Assembly (NCBI GenBank): GCA_023101725.1
Contig: JALJCO010007141.1
Coordinates: forward strand, 248,001-312,000
DNA from: Atherinomorus stipes
Lineage: Eukaryota > Chordata > Actinopteri > Atheriniformes > Atherinidae
Direction of reading: 5' to 3'
DNA: 64,000 nucleotides
Positions 11,696-24,840 of the stretch are shown here, piece after piece (the first letter of the stretch is position 1; every line of letters begins with the position of its first letter). Made by a program: the position numbers and the translations under genes. A model generated the notes under the pieces. That model saw only the letters and a program-made list of their open reading frames with translations. It did no database searches and was not told the origin of the DNA.

Positions 11696-12211
11696 AATGT
11701 GCCTGAGTTTCCTTCCTCAGATGAATGATTCTGTCTCATTGGAAGAATTTTTTGTTTTTAATGTAGAAAGAAGCTAGTTAGCTTCAAGGAAGCAACAGTA
11801 TATAATATGAGGTACATGTAAGAATTTAATTTTTTTTTTGTTCTTTAATTTAGGTCTATTTTCCCCTTTCTCTATATTCATAGCAACACTTTCAAGTGTT
11901 GTTCTGTATTATTATTTTAGTAATTGTAAGAGAGAAAAAGGAAATTACTGTAACCTTAATCCGTCTCTGTATTACAAATTTCCTTTAATAAGCTCAATCA
12001 ATTATCTCAAATCAATTAAAAAGAAAAAGCTTGAGATGGCAGTTTGTGCTCTATTCATGTGTTCAGTTAAATCTCACTTTGTTTGGTCATGTTTCACCAG
12101 TGTACAGTTGTTAAACAACAGATACAGTTCAGTAGCTGCATTTCTGTCTGTGTGATTAACATGTTGCATGTAGTATACAAATTTATTTGGTTCCACTCAG
12201 TTCTCAAATAC

Positions 12212-12551
12212 TGGTGGCTGTGGCTCAGGTGGTAGAGCAGGTCGGCCAATGATCGAATGGATCGGCGGGTCGAATCCCGATCCCCCAGCCATATGTCGTT
12301 GTGTCCTTGGGCAAGATGCTTAACCCCCCTTGCCTCCAGTGGGGTCACCACTGGTGTATGAATGTGTGTGAATGGTTCTGGTGGTGGCTGGAGGGGCCAT
12401 AGGTGCGAAATGGCAGCCCCAGGGCAGCTGTGGCTACAAACGTAGTTTACCATCACCAAGTATGAATGAGGAGTGAAAGAATAATGGATCTACTGTAAAC
12501 ACTTTGAGTGCCTTGAAAAGTGCAATATAAATCTAATCCATTATTATTATT
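12212..12551 (+). mobile_element. tRNA-derived SINE, plus strand
   Basis: The tRNA-like head has an A box (TGGCTCAGGTGG, 12221-12232) and a B box (GGTCGAATCCC, 12268-12278) at normal spacing. The body contains GTGTGAATG..GGTGGCTGG. The tail GAGTGCCTTGAAAAGTGC..ATATAAATCTAATCCA ends in (TTA)n at 12541-12551. RNA polymerase III transcription from the internal boxes would have driven it; reverse transcription would depend on a partner LINE sharing the tail. The minus-strand copy at 24.8-25.65 kb matches it through the whole body. It is not a functional tRNA gene: there is no acceptor stem or mature 3' end. Confidence 0.88.
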
Positions 12552-12555
12552 GAAA

Positions 12556-13035
12556 AAAAATGACCATATGAAATTCTTTCATTTGAAATCACACTTGCAT
12601 GAAAGAGTCAGTTTTGACCCGTGTGTAAACTTGTTGTCATACAATTCATATGAAACTATTTTTGTTAATAAAGTATGAAAGAAAAATTTTAAATGATTTG
12701 CGGTAGTTAAAAACAGGATATTTAAAGAATGTTTGAAATACTCAAACCTGAAATAAACAAATGAAAAGAAAATCTTTAATAAAAATTTAATAAAAATCTC
12801 AGCCAGCATGGAATAAGCATAGAAATGAATGCGGGTCATTTTTTATCCATTTTGTGCATTAGAGGGGTTTGCATATGTTGTGCATCAAACGGTTAAAGAA
12901 CGAAGAAATTAAATGTAAAATAAAAGGTTCAGCACCCCGAAATTGCCAGAAGCAACATTGCTTCACATGTTTAAATGTCACAGGGTGGTTCTGTGTGATA
13001 CCGGCTTCTGGAGGAAATGAAACCATCACCCAGAG
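12556..13035. other. AT-rich intergenic spacer
   Basis: Very AT-rich sequence between the SINE and the GC-rich block. No gene or element terminus was identified. An 86-codon minus-strand frame is low-complexity chance sequence. Confidence 0.5.
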
Positions 13036-13039
13036 TGGT

Positions 13040-13945
<906 letters not shown>

Positions 13946-14477
13946 TTAAACAGAAAAGATTAAACACTCACAGCAAACAAAAGTGCAACAGTTCAAACCT
14001 TTAATAGTATAGAGACTAAAACTCTAGCCAACTTGTTAGAGACTAGCCAACTAGCAACTAAAAATAAGACAGGGTTATACAAATTTTAATCTACTGCAAG
14101 ACACATACTTTGTGGATCCGTGTTCGGGGTACCCAGGGGCATAGACATGTTGAAATGAGTACTGGACTGTGGCCAATGGACAGTTTACATGCTCTCCCCT
14201 CTCTTTTGGAATGTGTTGGTGTTTAGTTTCCTTATGCTGAAAGTGTTTAATATGATATTTATACTTTCCTGATTTATAGTCTGTCTCCTCATGTTAAGAA
14301 TGGTACAGTAATTGCCTAGTTGGTTACAAGGAAGGTGTGTAAAATCACACAGGCACCGTAGGCAGCTTAAGGGGTCCTAGAGGCTGAAAAATGTCGTCTT
14401 TTTTTTTATTGTTTATCCATGTCTGCGCTGCAACAACACTTCCAGATGAGACACTTTATCCGCATGCACAACCTGTC

Positions 14478-14690
14478 TCAGGATTACTGGCCCGGTCAGT
14501 CACCACATCTCAGTCCAAAAAAGCATGCTAGGATGCAGTGGAATGGGAGATTCTCATCAACAAATCTGCAGCAACTGTGTGATGCTATCATGTAAATATG
14601 GAGCAAAATCTCTGAGGAAAGTTTCCAACATCTTTATTGAATCCATGACAGTAAGAATTAAGGCAGTTCTAGAAGGTGGACCTGTTTTTT
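14478..14690 (+). pseudogene. Tc1-like transposase C-terminal relic
   Basis: The + strand translates to fragments of the Tc1 C-terminus: WPGQSPHLSP, then LQQLCDAIM, IWSKISEESFQH and a degraded end near GTTCTAGAAGGTGGACC. These match the segment around and after the third catalytic acidic residue in Tc1-like transposases. In-frame stops and a changed SPDLNP motif show it is dead. Upstream transposase and termini were not recognised. It belongs to the same family as the relics at 31.1 and 35.4 kb. Confidence 0.72.
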
Positions 14691-14694
14691 AATT

Positions 14695-16187
14695 GTGTAC
14701 AGTTAGAAGGATCTGGAAACAGCAATGAATATAAAAACAGCTGAACACGAGAAGAAAGATAATTGTCCACAAATGAAAAAGTTTATTTTTCTGGTCAATG
14801 TTGCACCAAATGACATCTTCTAAATAAGGTAATACTGAGTTAAACTGATGGCAAGTCGCTACAAACTTTAGTAACTCACTGAATGAATAAATAACAAAAC
14901 AGTGAGGCCTTCACTAAGGCAAGTTTTATTGTTTTCTCCTTTCCCCATGCTACATCTTTTTCCCTTTCATGATTCAGTTTGTAGGATTTTTGGGTGAGAC
15001 AGATAAACAAATGTCAAATATCAGAGTCTTACGCCTTAGCTTTGGCAGAGAAACAAACACTCTGCTGCATGGAGGCTGACAACAAATGGATTGCTGTTGT
15101 TTGTTGACCAACACAGTGTTAGCGGCACTTGTTGCTTCCTGACTGACTCATCACAAGTCCTCAAGTTTTGTCCATTCAAGTACATGTGAAGCATCTCCTC
15201 TTTCTGCTGTCTGTTCAAGCCATCAACTGTCCTGCTCAGAAACTTATCATCTAGAAGTTTGTATTTTCCTAGGCTGGTGTAGAAATTGTTCAGAGGAAAA
15301 TAAAACTGGTTAAAACGTCACTTCAACATGTGGATGGCAGGTGATAGGATCAGCCCAAGCTGATGTCCATTTTGCCCGCATAATGACAAATGAAAGAAAA
15401 GAAAATTTCTTACTGATAACGATGTTTTTAGTCGATGAGAAAGCCTGCTACAGGTCAGTGGTCTTCCTGTGTGCAGGCTGTGAAGCAAACCTGCCTACTG
15501 CTTGCACTGAATCCTGATACTTCTGACGGCATCTGGACTGGAGCAACATTTGTAAACATTGTTGTATATCACACTTATTTTTTTGTCATGTCTCATCTTA
15601 AAAAAACTAATCTGAGAGAGAAGAGTAGGTGCCAGCTGCTTCTTCTATTACACCACTAATCCAAGAAGCTCTTCCAGCAATGCATATCAATAGTATACTA
15701 TTTTGGGAGCTTTTTGTTTCTCATTCATACACACTCTAAAGGTACAGTATTTTTTTGTAAAAAAAAAAAAAAAAGTGTTCAAATATCACAAATGTAACTA
15801 CAGCTATAATAGAGTGGACAGAATCGAGGCTCCTACATATTGATCTACTTTCCGTGGGACATACTGATAGTTAATTTGTTTAAAGACACACTACAGGACA
15901 CTACATGTTGCCAATGCTTCTGTTTTTGTGATTCAGAATGTTTTGTGAACCATAATCTATTCTTTTACTTTCTCTCTCTCCCATCTTATTTAATACCACC
16001 CAGGGTTACCAGCTTGTCTGTCTATGTATCGGAGTTCTTCATGATCATCAGCTTTGTTTTTCTTGAACAGTTTGCAAATGGTGATTTGTTCTCTTACAGG
16101 TGCAGCGTTGTGTCCGTTTTTATGATTGTTTTTTTTTATTTTTCTTCCCTATGCCCTTTCATTTGCCTCCACCCCCTTGTCAGGTCG
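14695..16187. other. Intergenic, no gene recognised
   Basis: No gene supported. It contains a 16-nt poly(A) at 15759-15774. The block around 15000-15240 looks like non-repetitive, moderately GC sequence without coding potential. A 130-codon frame at 15840-16232 has no domain. Confidence 0.5.
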
Positions 16188-16192
16188 AGCAT

Positions 16193-16352
16193 TGTTACAA
16201 CCCCGGCTCAGCTTGGGAAGAGGGCGTGGTAACATTAAAACCACAGAGAATGGAATGAGCTTAAAAGTTTTCAGGAGAGCCGGCCAATCACCTAGATGCT
16301 ATCACACACAGAAATCTACATACATGTTCAAGACCGGCTTGGGGCCGTAACA
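16193..16352 (-). mobile_element. Internally deleted solo-LTR-like element, 160 bp
   Basis: Begins TGTTACAACCCC and ends GGGGCCGTAACA, flanked by a perfect 5-bp duplication AGCAT (16188-16192 and 16353-16357). It is the reverse complement of both ends of the 464-bp element at 24961-25424 (shared GCTCAGCTTGG, TAACATTAAAACCACAGAG, TGGAATGAGCT, GAGAGCCGGCCAATCACCTAG, ACATGTTCAAGACCGG). About 300 bp of the middle is missing. TG..CA ends with a 5-bp duplication fit a solo LTR. An LTR-sized DNA element with short inverted ends is the alternative. Confidence 0.8.
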
Positions 16353-16359
16353 AGCATTA

Positions 16360-18036
16360 ATATGTAAATTCAGCAAAATACTAATTGAAAATAAAGCATA
16401 TTATTTGAAATATCAGGAGGAGTCTTACCCATAAAGCTTCTTTTGGCAAAGCAAATTTGTTTGGCACAACTCAGCAGCCAGACTACGTTCTGCTTGCTAT
16501 GATGCTGGACAGGATACATTAAATAAGAAAAGAGGGGAAAAACAAAAAATGAAAAAACACCCAGCGTACTTTTATCTATTTTCTAGAACAACACAGTGCA
16601 AAGACTGAAACGTCACACCGCATCCCAGATGGAAATGTTACATAGCGATACTTCAATCTTTGGGCCACGGCTGGGCAGTGACGGCTTGGGAAACGCGCAT
16701 AATGTTTGTGTGCCATTAAAATGAGTTAAAGATATATTCTTAAGGTTGAAAAATTACATTGTGGGCCTTTAAATCTTAGCTCCAAATCAAACATGCAAAA
16801 CCACCCTGATTTTAGTTATTTGTAAACCCTAGAGATGGTTGTGTGTGAAAATCCCACTAGACCAGTTTCTGAAAAAAGTCAAACCAACAACCATGCCACA
16901 TTCATAGTCACTTAAATGCCATTTTCTCCTTATTCTGATGCTCAGTTTGAACTCCAGCAAGTCATCTTGACCATGTCTACATAGATGCTGCCTCGTCATT
17001 GGCTGATTAGATCACTGTATTAACAAGCAGCTAAACGGGTGGAGCTGATGAAGTGGCTGCTAAGTGTTAATGTACCAACATGAGACTTTGGAACAGAACA
17101 GCAGTTTTGTAATTGACTGAATTGTCATAATTCAGTTTGTCTTGGGAAGAAGGGAAGAAGTTGGTTAGAAAATGTACTGAAGGTATTGTCTCTCCAAAGG
17201 ATTTATCTCGTCTTTAAATATCTTGCAGCTGCAAGAATCTGTTGAGAATTTGGAAATTATTAGGGGGACACATCTGCTGCAATAAATGAACACACACACA
17301 AAAAAAGAAATCAGCCTTTCCATTCAGCACACTGAGTGCATGTAATTAAAGCATTCCTTGTTGTTAATCATGAAAGTGATTTGTCAAGTGACCAGAATGC
17401 GCCAAATGTTCCACAGCTCATTTGGGATTTGAAGTTTGTCCACCAGCTGTTTGCATCATCAGCTCTACACATTACTGTAGGGCACTAAAACCACAATTAC
17501 TCATGACACTTTATCTTTGTGCACCTCAAAAAGGGGAGCGAAAAAAAGGAGCAATAGGGGGATGACAGACCAAGTGGGACTGTTGAAGGAACTGGGAATG
17601 CAGCAGTGATTTTGATCTAGAATACTTGTGTCAGAAGCAGTGACATAAATGATGCATCTCTGCAGACCCATCAATAACACCTAAAGAGGGCCTAATGGAG
17701 GTATAAAACTGGGCAGATAAGAAGTTTCGCTTGGAGCTCCCATAAATCAGCCACTCAGAATGACCTATATAAAAGTGGACAGCACTGACAGGATGCATAA
17801 ATTACAGATAGATGCTGAGAGAAGAATTAATGTTATTGTAATTATCATGAAGCCCTTGGACACCTGAAGCACATGTATAAAAATCCCTGCTAAAATGTTT
17901 TACTGCACATGACTTTGATTCATAAATGATTTATATTCTCTCTGATTCTTTATAACACTGTAACAGCAAACCCACTGCCAGTCAGTTCCTTGGAGCTTCA
18001 TCTCCCGTACTATTGTTCTCCCTGAAATCAAAGAAA
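16360..18036. other. Repeat-poor intergenic block
   Basis: No element termini recognised. About 17100-17900 is non-repetitive, with motifs such as TGTAATTAAAGCATTCC and GTTGTTAATCATGAAAG that resemble homeodomain-type sites. It could contain regulatory sequence, but nothing here proves it. Confidence 0.45.
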
Positions 18037-18037
18037 T

Positions 18038-18498
18038 ATTAAAGTCACACTCTGTAACTTTGTGACCTTAAACTGCAGCATTCCCGATTTGTTTGATGGC
18101 ACAGTGACATTTATTATGTGCATTTTTGAAGCTGTTGCTGCCTAGTAGCATCCCAAGGCTGAGAAACTGTACTTAACTTTTTTCTTCTGGGATGCCTCCT
18201 GATGTTGCAGCTGGGTTTCCTACTAAGCAACATGTTACATGCTAGCAAGCAGATATAAATACACCACCCTTTTCTATCGCATACTGTGGCTGGTTCCACA
18301 AAGGAACACAAGGAGACATTATTGGAGGAAGAGAGGAAAAGCAAAACAGAGACAGAGCAAGGGAAAAGACGAGAGTCAACATCTGACTGACTTTTACTGG
18401 TTGGAAAGATCTCTCAGTACAAGTAGGATCCAAGATGGATGCTAGATTAGCCACCATTTCCGAGAAAACCAGTTTCCTCGTGTAGTGCCTTTTTAAAC
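18038..18498. mobile_element. Probable MITE, ~460 bp
   Basis: The left end TTAAAGTCACACTCTGTAAC and the right end, read inward, TTTAAAAAGGCACTACACG form loose inverted termini. The left sequence resembles a MITE terminus common in fish. No clear target duplication and no coding capacity. Confidence 0.4.
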
Positions 18499-18504
18499 CA
18501 TACA

Positions 18505-21195
18505 TTTAGTTCTCTGTAGTTGAGGCCACACATGTATCTACTGTATGCCTCTGAGTGTTTGTGCTCTGGTTTGAGTTTGACCTCAATCTGGTGATGACTC
18601 TCCATCGGAGCTAAATATCACTGGAGGCATTCCATTTTAAAGCCTACAGTCATCTAACAGAGGGAGCAACATAAGCATCAACCTCCTCAATCTAACTGCA
18701 AAATGACCTTTCAGAGTCCCACATGCTCTATTATAAGTTACACAAGAGTGTAAACTGGATCAGCGCTACATACTATGTGTTGCCTATAGCTTCAAGTCAC
18801 AACTTGTGCTTTACTCACACTGGCCTCACCTTTCAATTATACAACGAAAATCTGCACGTACAACCATTCCCATGCAAGAATTGGCATTCATCAATTTTGA
18901 TTTGAGTGTAAGATACAATTAAATGTCATGATAGCTCTAGAGTTCATATACTGTATGTAAGTTTGAGTCAGTGAGGGTTTGTGGTGCAGCACTGCAGAGC
19001 CTGAAAATAGTTATTAAACAAACTGTCATTTGAGCATAAGCAGCCACATACTCAGCACTACAAATTAATCTGTTTGCAAATAAAAAATAAAAATAGCTGT
19101 AACTGAAATTTATTTCTTCATTTAGCTGAACAAAACATTCAAATCATTAACATTTTACAATACAAAGAAAAAAAAATGTGATAGAAGCTGATTGTTTCCT
19201 AATCCTAACCAAGTTTTTATTTGATGCCTAAACTTAAATAAGTAAAAACAGAAGTAAACATAGACAGCACAAGTACCTCTCATTCAGTAATAGCTTTCTC
19301 TGCAGCACAGCAGTGAGTTCAGCACAAAATTCTCCATGCTCAGAGCCAGTCTCATCACATTTCATTGCGTGGCCACAGAGTACCTATGCGTTGGAACAAG
19401 ACAATTAAATCATGACAACAGCTCACCAATACAATGGCAACATGTAATGTCAGTATATTGTTTTAGTTTCAAGCTTTGTACTGTAAACACCAGTGTTTCT
19501 TATCAATGATGACACTGTGATTAATCACAACAGATCTCAGAATATTTGCAACTTACTATCTTATTTAATATCACCCAGGGTTACCATGGAAGAGGCCAGT
19601 GGCTCCAAACCTACTTTCCTCCAAGTCCCCTTTCCTCCCTTTTAGTTGATTTTTGTGATTTGATATGAATGATAGTGGTTGTGTCAAATCAGCCTGTGAT
19701 ATTGTTGCATATTGATCTCTAGCTCTTGAATCAAATTGCATCCAAATGATTTTGTAGAAGAACTAGTTTTACTGAACATCAACTCATTATATATTGACTT
19801 GATACATCTCAAAAGATCAGACTTGTGAATTACAGCCATAATAGTTACTGTAAGCCAAATCATGTTATAGCACTGTTTTTGTTTGTTTGTTGCTTTTTTT
19901 TCTTTTTGATATTTTTGCACAGCACTTCAATGTCTTATGTAATATATACCCAAACTATTTGGTACTGTATGTTTCTTTTAAGATGTAAAATTATACTCCA
20001 GAATCAGCATACCATTTACATGGATCACCATGGTGTCATCTTGGTACCATGTTAAACACGTGGTCATAATGTTAGGTGGATGTAAGTACATACAAGTATA
20101 TTTCTGCCTAAGCATGGTGAAGCTTGTATGGTGTGACATTCTTGAATTAAATCATTCGCAGAACCAGGACTCATGGAGATGACTGCGTGTTCATATAAAG
20201 AAAAAACTTCAGGTTTGTGTTCACATTGTTCAGATGGGAAACAGAAATTATAGATGTGAGGATAAAACAGTTGAAGGCCCAGTTGGGGAGATTTATGGTT
20301 AACTCTGGAGGATCATGCTGATTAAAACTTCTACTGATATGATTTAATTTCCCTCCTTGTAATGATTTTATTTTGATGGGGGGGGGGGGGGGGGGTTTTG
20401 CACCTTGCTGTGGTGTTTTTAATGTTTTATGCTAATGTACAGTCATTTGAGTGTCTACATGCACAAAATATAAATAACTAAAGAAATTAAAGCCCCGTGA
20501 AACAAAGTCAACATAATAAGCCAAGATTGTGCTCATTCTTCATAGTGGTGTGCACCCAGTAGCGTGTCAAAGCGATATGATGAGCCAGACGCTGTGGTGG
20601 TTCTCCAGCCAGTTGTGTATCTCACTATTTTTAGAACATTTTAAAACTTCAGCGAGCTTCACACATGAGAACAAATTACATTGCTATTACCACAGCAGTT
20701 CACTTGCACAATGACTGATGCATCAATCAATGACAGTTTCACATTCTTATCGTCTCATAAGAAGGTGATGACCTGAGTTAGACCTGTGTCTTCTTTCTCA
20801 TCAGTTTGGTGCTGACATTATCCATGATGCATTCACAAGGTTCAGGCTTACAGAGTTTTTCTATCACTCATAAATACTGTGTAAGTTCTCCTGTTATCTG
20901 TTCACAAAAATGGATTATTTTGATCCAAAGTGTTTTTCCATTAATCAGATGTCACTCCCATCAACAAACTGAAGTGCTGCTGTAAGCGCTGAATTTGACA
21001 TTAGTATCATTCATATATTCATTTAATGGGCAGGCTTGGTGGTGGCTACCATGTCGTGTCGCCATGTTTTTATGTTCAGTAGAAGCGTGACAGCAGGAAA
21101 CCACGGAGACTCACCAGAGACACTGGAGTTGTCGGCTCAGGTCGAGGTAATGCTTTTGAAAAGTCACTGCGGTGCAGTGAGGAGGAACCGAGCGT
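18505..21195. other. Intergenic, no gene recognised
   Basis: AT-rich non-coding DNA with an 18-nt poly(G) at 20378-20395. No exon or RNA gene recognised. Confidence 0.5.
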
Positions 21196-21202
21196 TACTG
21201 TG

Positions 21203-21460
21203 ATGCTGCATTCATGTGCAGTCAGGCAGACGGCCGTTGTTAACAAACCAGATGTCATTCTAATTACAGAAGCCGAGAGAAAGACAGTAAAACGTGGGTC
21301 AGGGAAAACAATACGACATCGCCATGACAACATATCAGAGATGGTGACTGAAGTCATTGTAACTGACAGACCACTTCTTCACATAGAGGCTTGTTTATGT
21401 CATTATATGCAGCGGCTGTCGTACGTCTGCTGTCTGCCCGGTTTAATGTGAATGCAGCAT
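21203..21460. mobile_element. Inverted-terminal MITE, 258 bp
   Basis: The left end ATGCTGCATTCATGTGC..CAGGCAGAC is mirrored by the right end GTCTGCCCGG..GTGAATGCAGCAT. The outermost 12 bp are near identical and GGCAGAC matches further in. No coding capacity. A reliable target duplication was not found, so the superfamily is open. Confidence 0.62.
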
Positions 21461-21510
21461 GAAAAGTACGAGCAAGTTGCTTACGATATACGACTGATAC
21501 CCAATGCCCC

Positions 21511-22143
21511 TTTAAAGGATGACTTTTTTGTCAACCTGGACCTTATTTGTAGGAGTTTATATGTGCATTTATTCACTGGTAAAATTTCTGTATCACTTTG
21601 ACTTCTGAGGATATTACGTTGAGTTACCCTTCAGGGTACAGCCAATATAATGCGACAGACCGGGCAGCATCTCAATCATTCCTTCATTTAATCAATGCTT
21701 TAAGTAGAATAAACGAATAAACCAAGTACCATTGTCCTGTGAGTTCAGAATTAACTCTCCTTTAGTTACAGTATTGGGAGGCTTTCGCAACACTTTACAG
21801 GCCACGTGAGTGCCCGACAGTACAGCTGAGAGAGCAGCTGGCTACCCAGACACCACCAAACTGAAAACTTTGAACCTCTGAACTCACAGGACAATAGTAC
21901 TCATTCATTCGTTCATTTTATTTAAAGTATTGGTGAAATAAAGGAGTTTTTTCAATAGATAATGCTTTGTAGAGAGGCTGCCCTGTGTCTCGCGTCATAC
22001 AGCTGCATGCCGAAGAGCGACTCAACGTAATATCTTCTGAAGGAGTCAAAGTGAAGCAAAAATTTTACCGGTGAGTAAATGCCCGTATAAACTCCTAGAA
22101 ATAAGGTTCAGGTTGAAAAAAAAAAGAAAGTTATTCTTTAAGG
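21511..22143. mobile_element. Long-armed foldback MITE, ~633 bp
   Basis: Two arms of roughly 240-270 bp (21511-21748 and 21876-22143) are reverse complements, separated by about 127 bp. Shared blocks include TCAACCTGGACCTTATTT / TCAACCTGAACCTTATTT, TAGGAGTTTATA, CACTTTGACT, GATATTACGTTGAG, AGGACAATGGTAC / AGGACAATAGTAC and CTCACAGGACAAT. The outer ends are TTTAAAGGAT and TTAAAGAAT. RNA from this locus could form a long hairpin. No transposase. Confidence 0.85.
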
Positions 22144-22149
22144 TTCATG

Positions 22150-23085
22150 ATTTCAAACAGGGAACTCTGCGAACCAGACTCTGTTTATCATTGCTGGCAA
22201 AAGTCCTTAATGTTTGATTTAATCTAGATGTAACTGTTTATTCATTGACTGTAAATCTACCTCTGAGTCATAACCACAACAAAGAAGTATATCTTTCTGA
22301 CACAGCTGTTGCTGGTTCATTTATTTGTATGCAAACATATATTTGGAAGAAAGACCTTAAAGAGACAATTCACAGGTACAGTAGTTGGACAGTTTTGCAA
22401 ACACAGTGTTGTGTAACACTGAAGTTTTTTTTGTTTGGTTGTTTTTTTTCAAATCTGAAGACTGTGTTGTTTGTTCTCACTCCAGTAAAAGATAACAACA
22501 TGAATGATTTGTGGAGATACTTATTTAGGTGACTGAATAATTATAGTCATAAATTACTAATACATGAAGTTCTTTCTTATCTCCTCCAAACAATGTCTTC
22601 TCATTTGGACTGCTGGCAGTCATGAAGCTAAAGGCTGGAAATAATGCAGCCCCTGGCAAGTTATCATCATGTAGACATTATGGCCATAGATGGCTCAGGA
22701 TGGCGGAGTTAAGCTGTGCTGTCATGTGCATATTCCCCCCAGCAGTGACCTCCCACCAGGGATAACTGGACTGACCCCTGACATGCATCACTGCGTATCT
22801 GTGCCCTCACCAACCACAGAGGCTCAACCGCTTTTCATTTCATTGTGTAATTGTGCTTTATGTATCAGTCTTGTAACTTTCACATTAGAGTCACTGGGCT
22901 GTTTTTGACCTTCCCATCTTTGACAAGCAGTTGTTGTGTATGTTTTTGCTTTATTAACCCATTAAAACCCCATGTAACAAGTTTACCTGTTCTGATCATA
23001 GTACAGCATCACACAACTTATAGCAGCACTACTGAACTGCTGTGATTGGAAAATTAGAAGACTTTACCTTCTGCAAAATCCACTG
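22150..23085. other. Intergenic, no gene recognised
   Basis: AT-rich spacer between two MITEs. No supported gene, RNA or element boundary. Confidence 0.5.
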
Positions 23086-23087
23086 TG

Positions 23088-23893
23088 ATTTAAAGGAGTG
23101 ATGACATAAAGTTAAAAACTAGTTTATGTTGTTGGCATTACTTTATATGTAAATACTCCAAAGAAAAAAACAGCATTTTTTACAGCGGAGTATTGTTTTG
23201 AAACGCCAGACCTACTTCCTCAGTAATACAGTTGGGTCCGGTGATGATATGGAGCTTTACCCGGAGACCACGTTGACTTCATTTTGATTGGCTACACTTA
23301 TTTCGCTATGACTTATTTGGAGAATCTAGGTCAAGCTGCGGTCGGAGTTTGCTAAAGGCTAACTGCTAGCAACATGGGCAGTTCAGATAGTGAGCCACGT
23401 TTATCAGACAAGACAGCATTTAGAAAATAAATAAACTTACAGGTAATGACAAGGTTGTGGTCGCCTCCCTCAGTGTTGCTGCAGAAGTTTTTTTTAATCC
23501 ATTTGTTTGAAAACCCAGACCTGACTGCAGAGAAGTTACTACTAGCTCCATACACGAAGCTGCCAGCTGAATCAGACAGGGAAGGGAGGGGGGAGCGGAC
23601 GGTGCATAAACCGTTAGGAGAGAGAGGGATGGGGGTGGGGGGGGGGGCGCTGTTTACTTGATAGTGTGCTCTTATTGGAGCAATTAAATTACGTAGAATG
23701 ATAGAACTACGTAGAATGATAGCCTGCTGTCTGATTCAACTGTTTCTGAGCAGAGAGACAAAGCTGACAGACCATAAACAGGAACTTTGATTCTCACTCT
23801 GGACATTCACATGGCCTCATCAGTGCACAATAGATCATATTATACACCCAAAACCCCAGAAAAGTGAAATTTGATGTCATGGCACCTTTAAAT
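23088..23893. mobile_element. MITE-like element with TTTAAAGG termini, ~806 bp
   Basis: Starts ATTTAAAGGAGTGATGACAT and ends with the complement of ATTTAAAGGTGCCATGACAT, giving imperfect inverted termini of 20 bp or more. The interior includes a short frame starting ATGGGCAGTTCAGATAGTG, a duplicated ACGTAGAATGATAG motif (23691-23722) and a G-rich run near 23630-23647. No transposase frame. A related terminus is seen at about 11228. Confidence 0.65.
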
Positions 23894-23897
23894 AGAT

Positions 23898-24838
23898 TTA
23901 TCAGCAAAACTGGGCTACAGAGCTTAGAGCTGTGATTTCACTGGTGTATAATCATCTGATAGTGAGAATAACTGTGTTCCAGTGAACAGCTGAGACACTG
24001 TCCTTTACAGTATATTCTGGTCATGAGGGTAAAAGATCTCCACTTATAGTTTATTTCCTGAAACCAACCACAACTGTCTGTGGCAGCGTTAACTCCTGCT
24101 AATGTGACCCTGTTGTAGGAATACTTAGGCATATAGAGTGAATAACATTTTAAAAGAGAATTATTAAACTGTTCTTCAAATACCCAACCCCCCAAAATTG
24201 ATGTCTGTGCTTCTAGTTTGAAACACTACCCTTTGGTTATCTCTGGACTCAACGTTGCTGTGCTCTTGGTCATTTTTGTGTGGCTGTGTGCATGTGTTCA
24301 GCTGCGCACATTGACTAAATCTGCATGACACTGAACTCTTCCTCAGTCAATCATCATCACTTACCCTGCGTTCAAACTGGGGGCATCGATTTGCATATGT
24401 GCCTACATTTCACCGCCCAGATACTGGGTGTTTACTCACTTGAGTCGGGTGTACTATTTTTGAAAATGTGGTGTATTGTTTGCCAGATTGTCAGTTTGCT
24501 TGTCAAATAAAACTTTCAGGACTGGAAACGATTGTCTATCACACGTCACTTCAGTCAACTATGAACTTGCCAAAGCCTGCTTTTCTTTTAGTACATCAAG
24601 AGTCACGGCATCGTACTTTCCTGCTTTGGATGTCGGAAAACCGATGACGCCATTGAAAGGTTCTTTGGGTTTGCTCAGAGCTTGATGAATTTCATCACCT
24701 ATTCTAGGAGTTGCATCTGGATGCCGGCTACTTCCAGAGGTTTTGCAGATTCACCTGTCCATGTTTGTTGACATGCCAGGGGACTATATGTGCCCACATT
24801 TTCCAAACTACAGACGCTATGTCCCAGCTGCAGAGTGC
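23898..24838. other. Intergenic, no gene recognised
   Basis: Non-coding spacer. No termini or supported exons were recognised; short frames are unsupported. Confidence 0.5.
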
Positions 24839-24840
24839 AT

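Noticed and set aside
12212..12300. A tRNA gene
   Set aside because: A and B boxes are present, but the cloverleaf ends are missing and the sequence continues into a SINE body and ATT tail.
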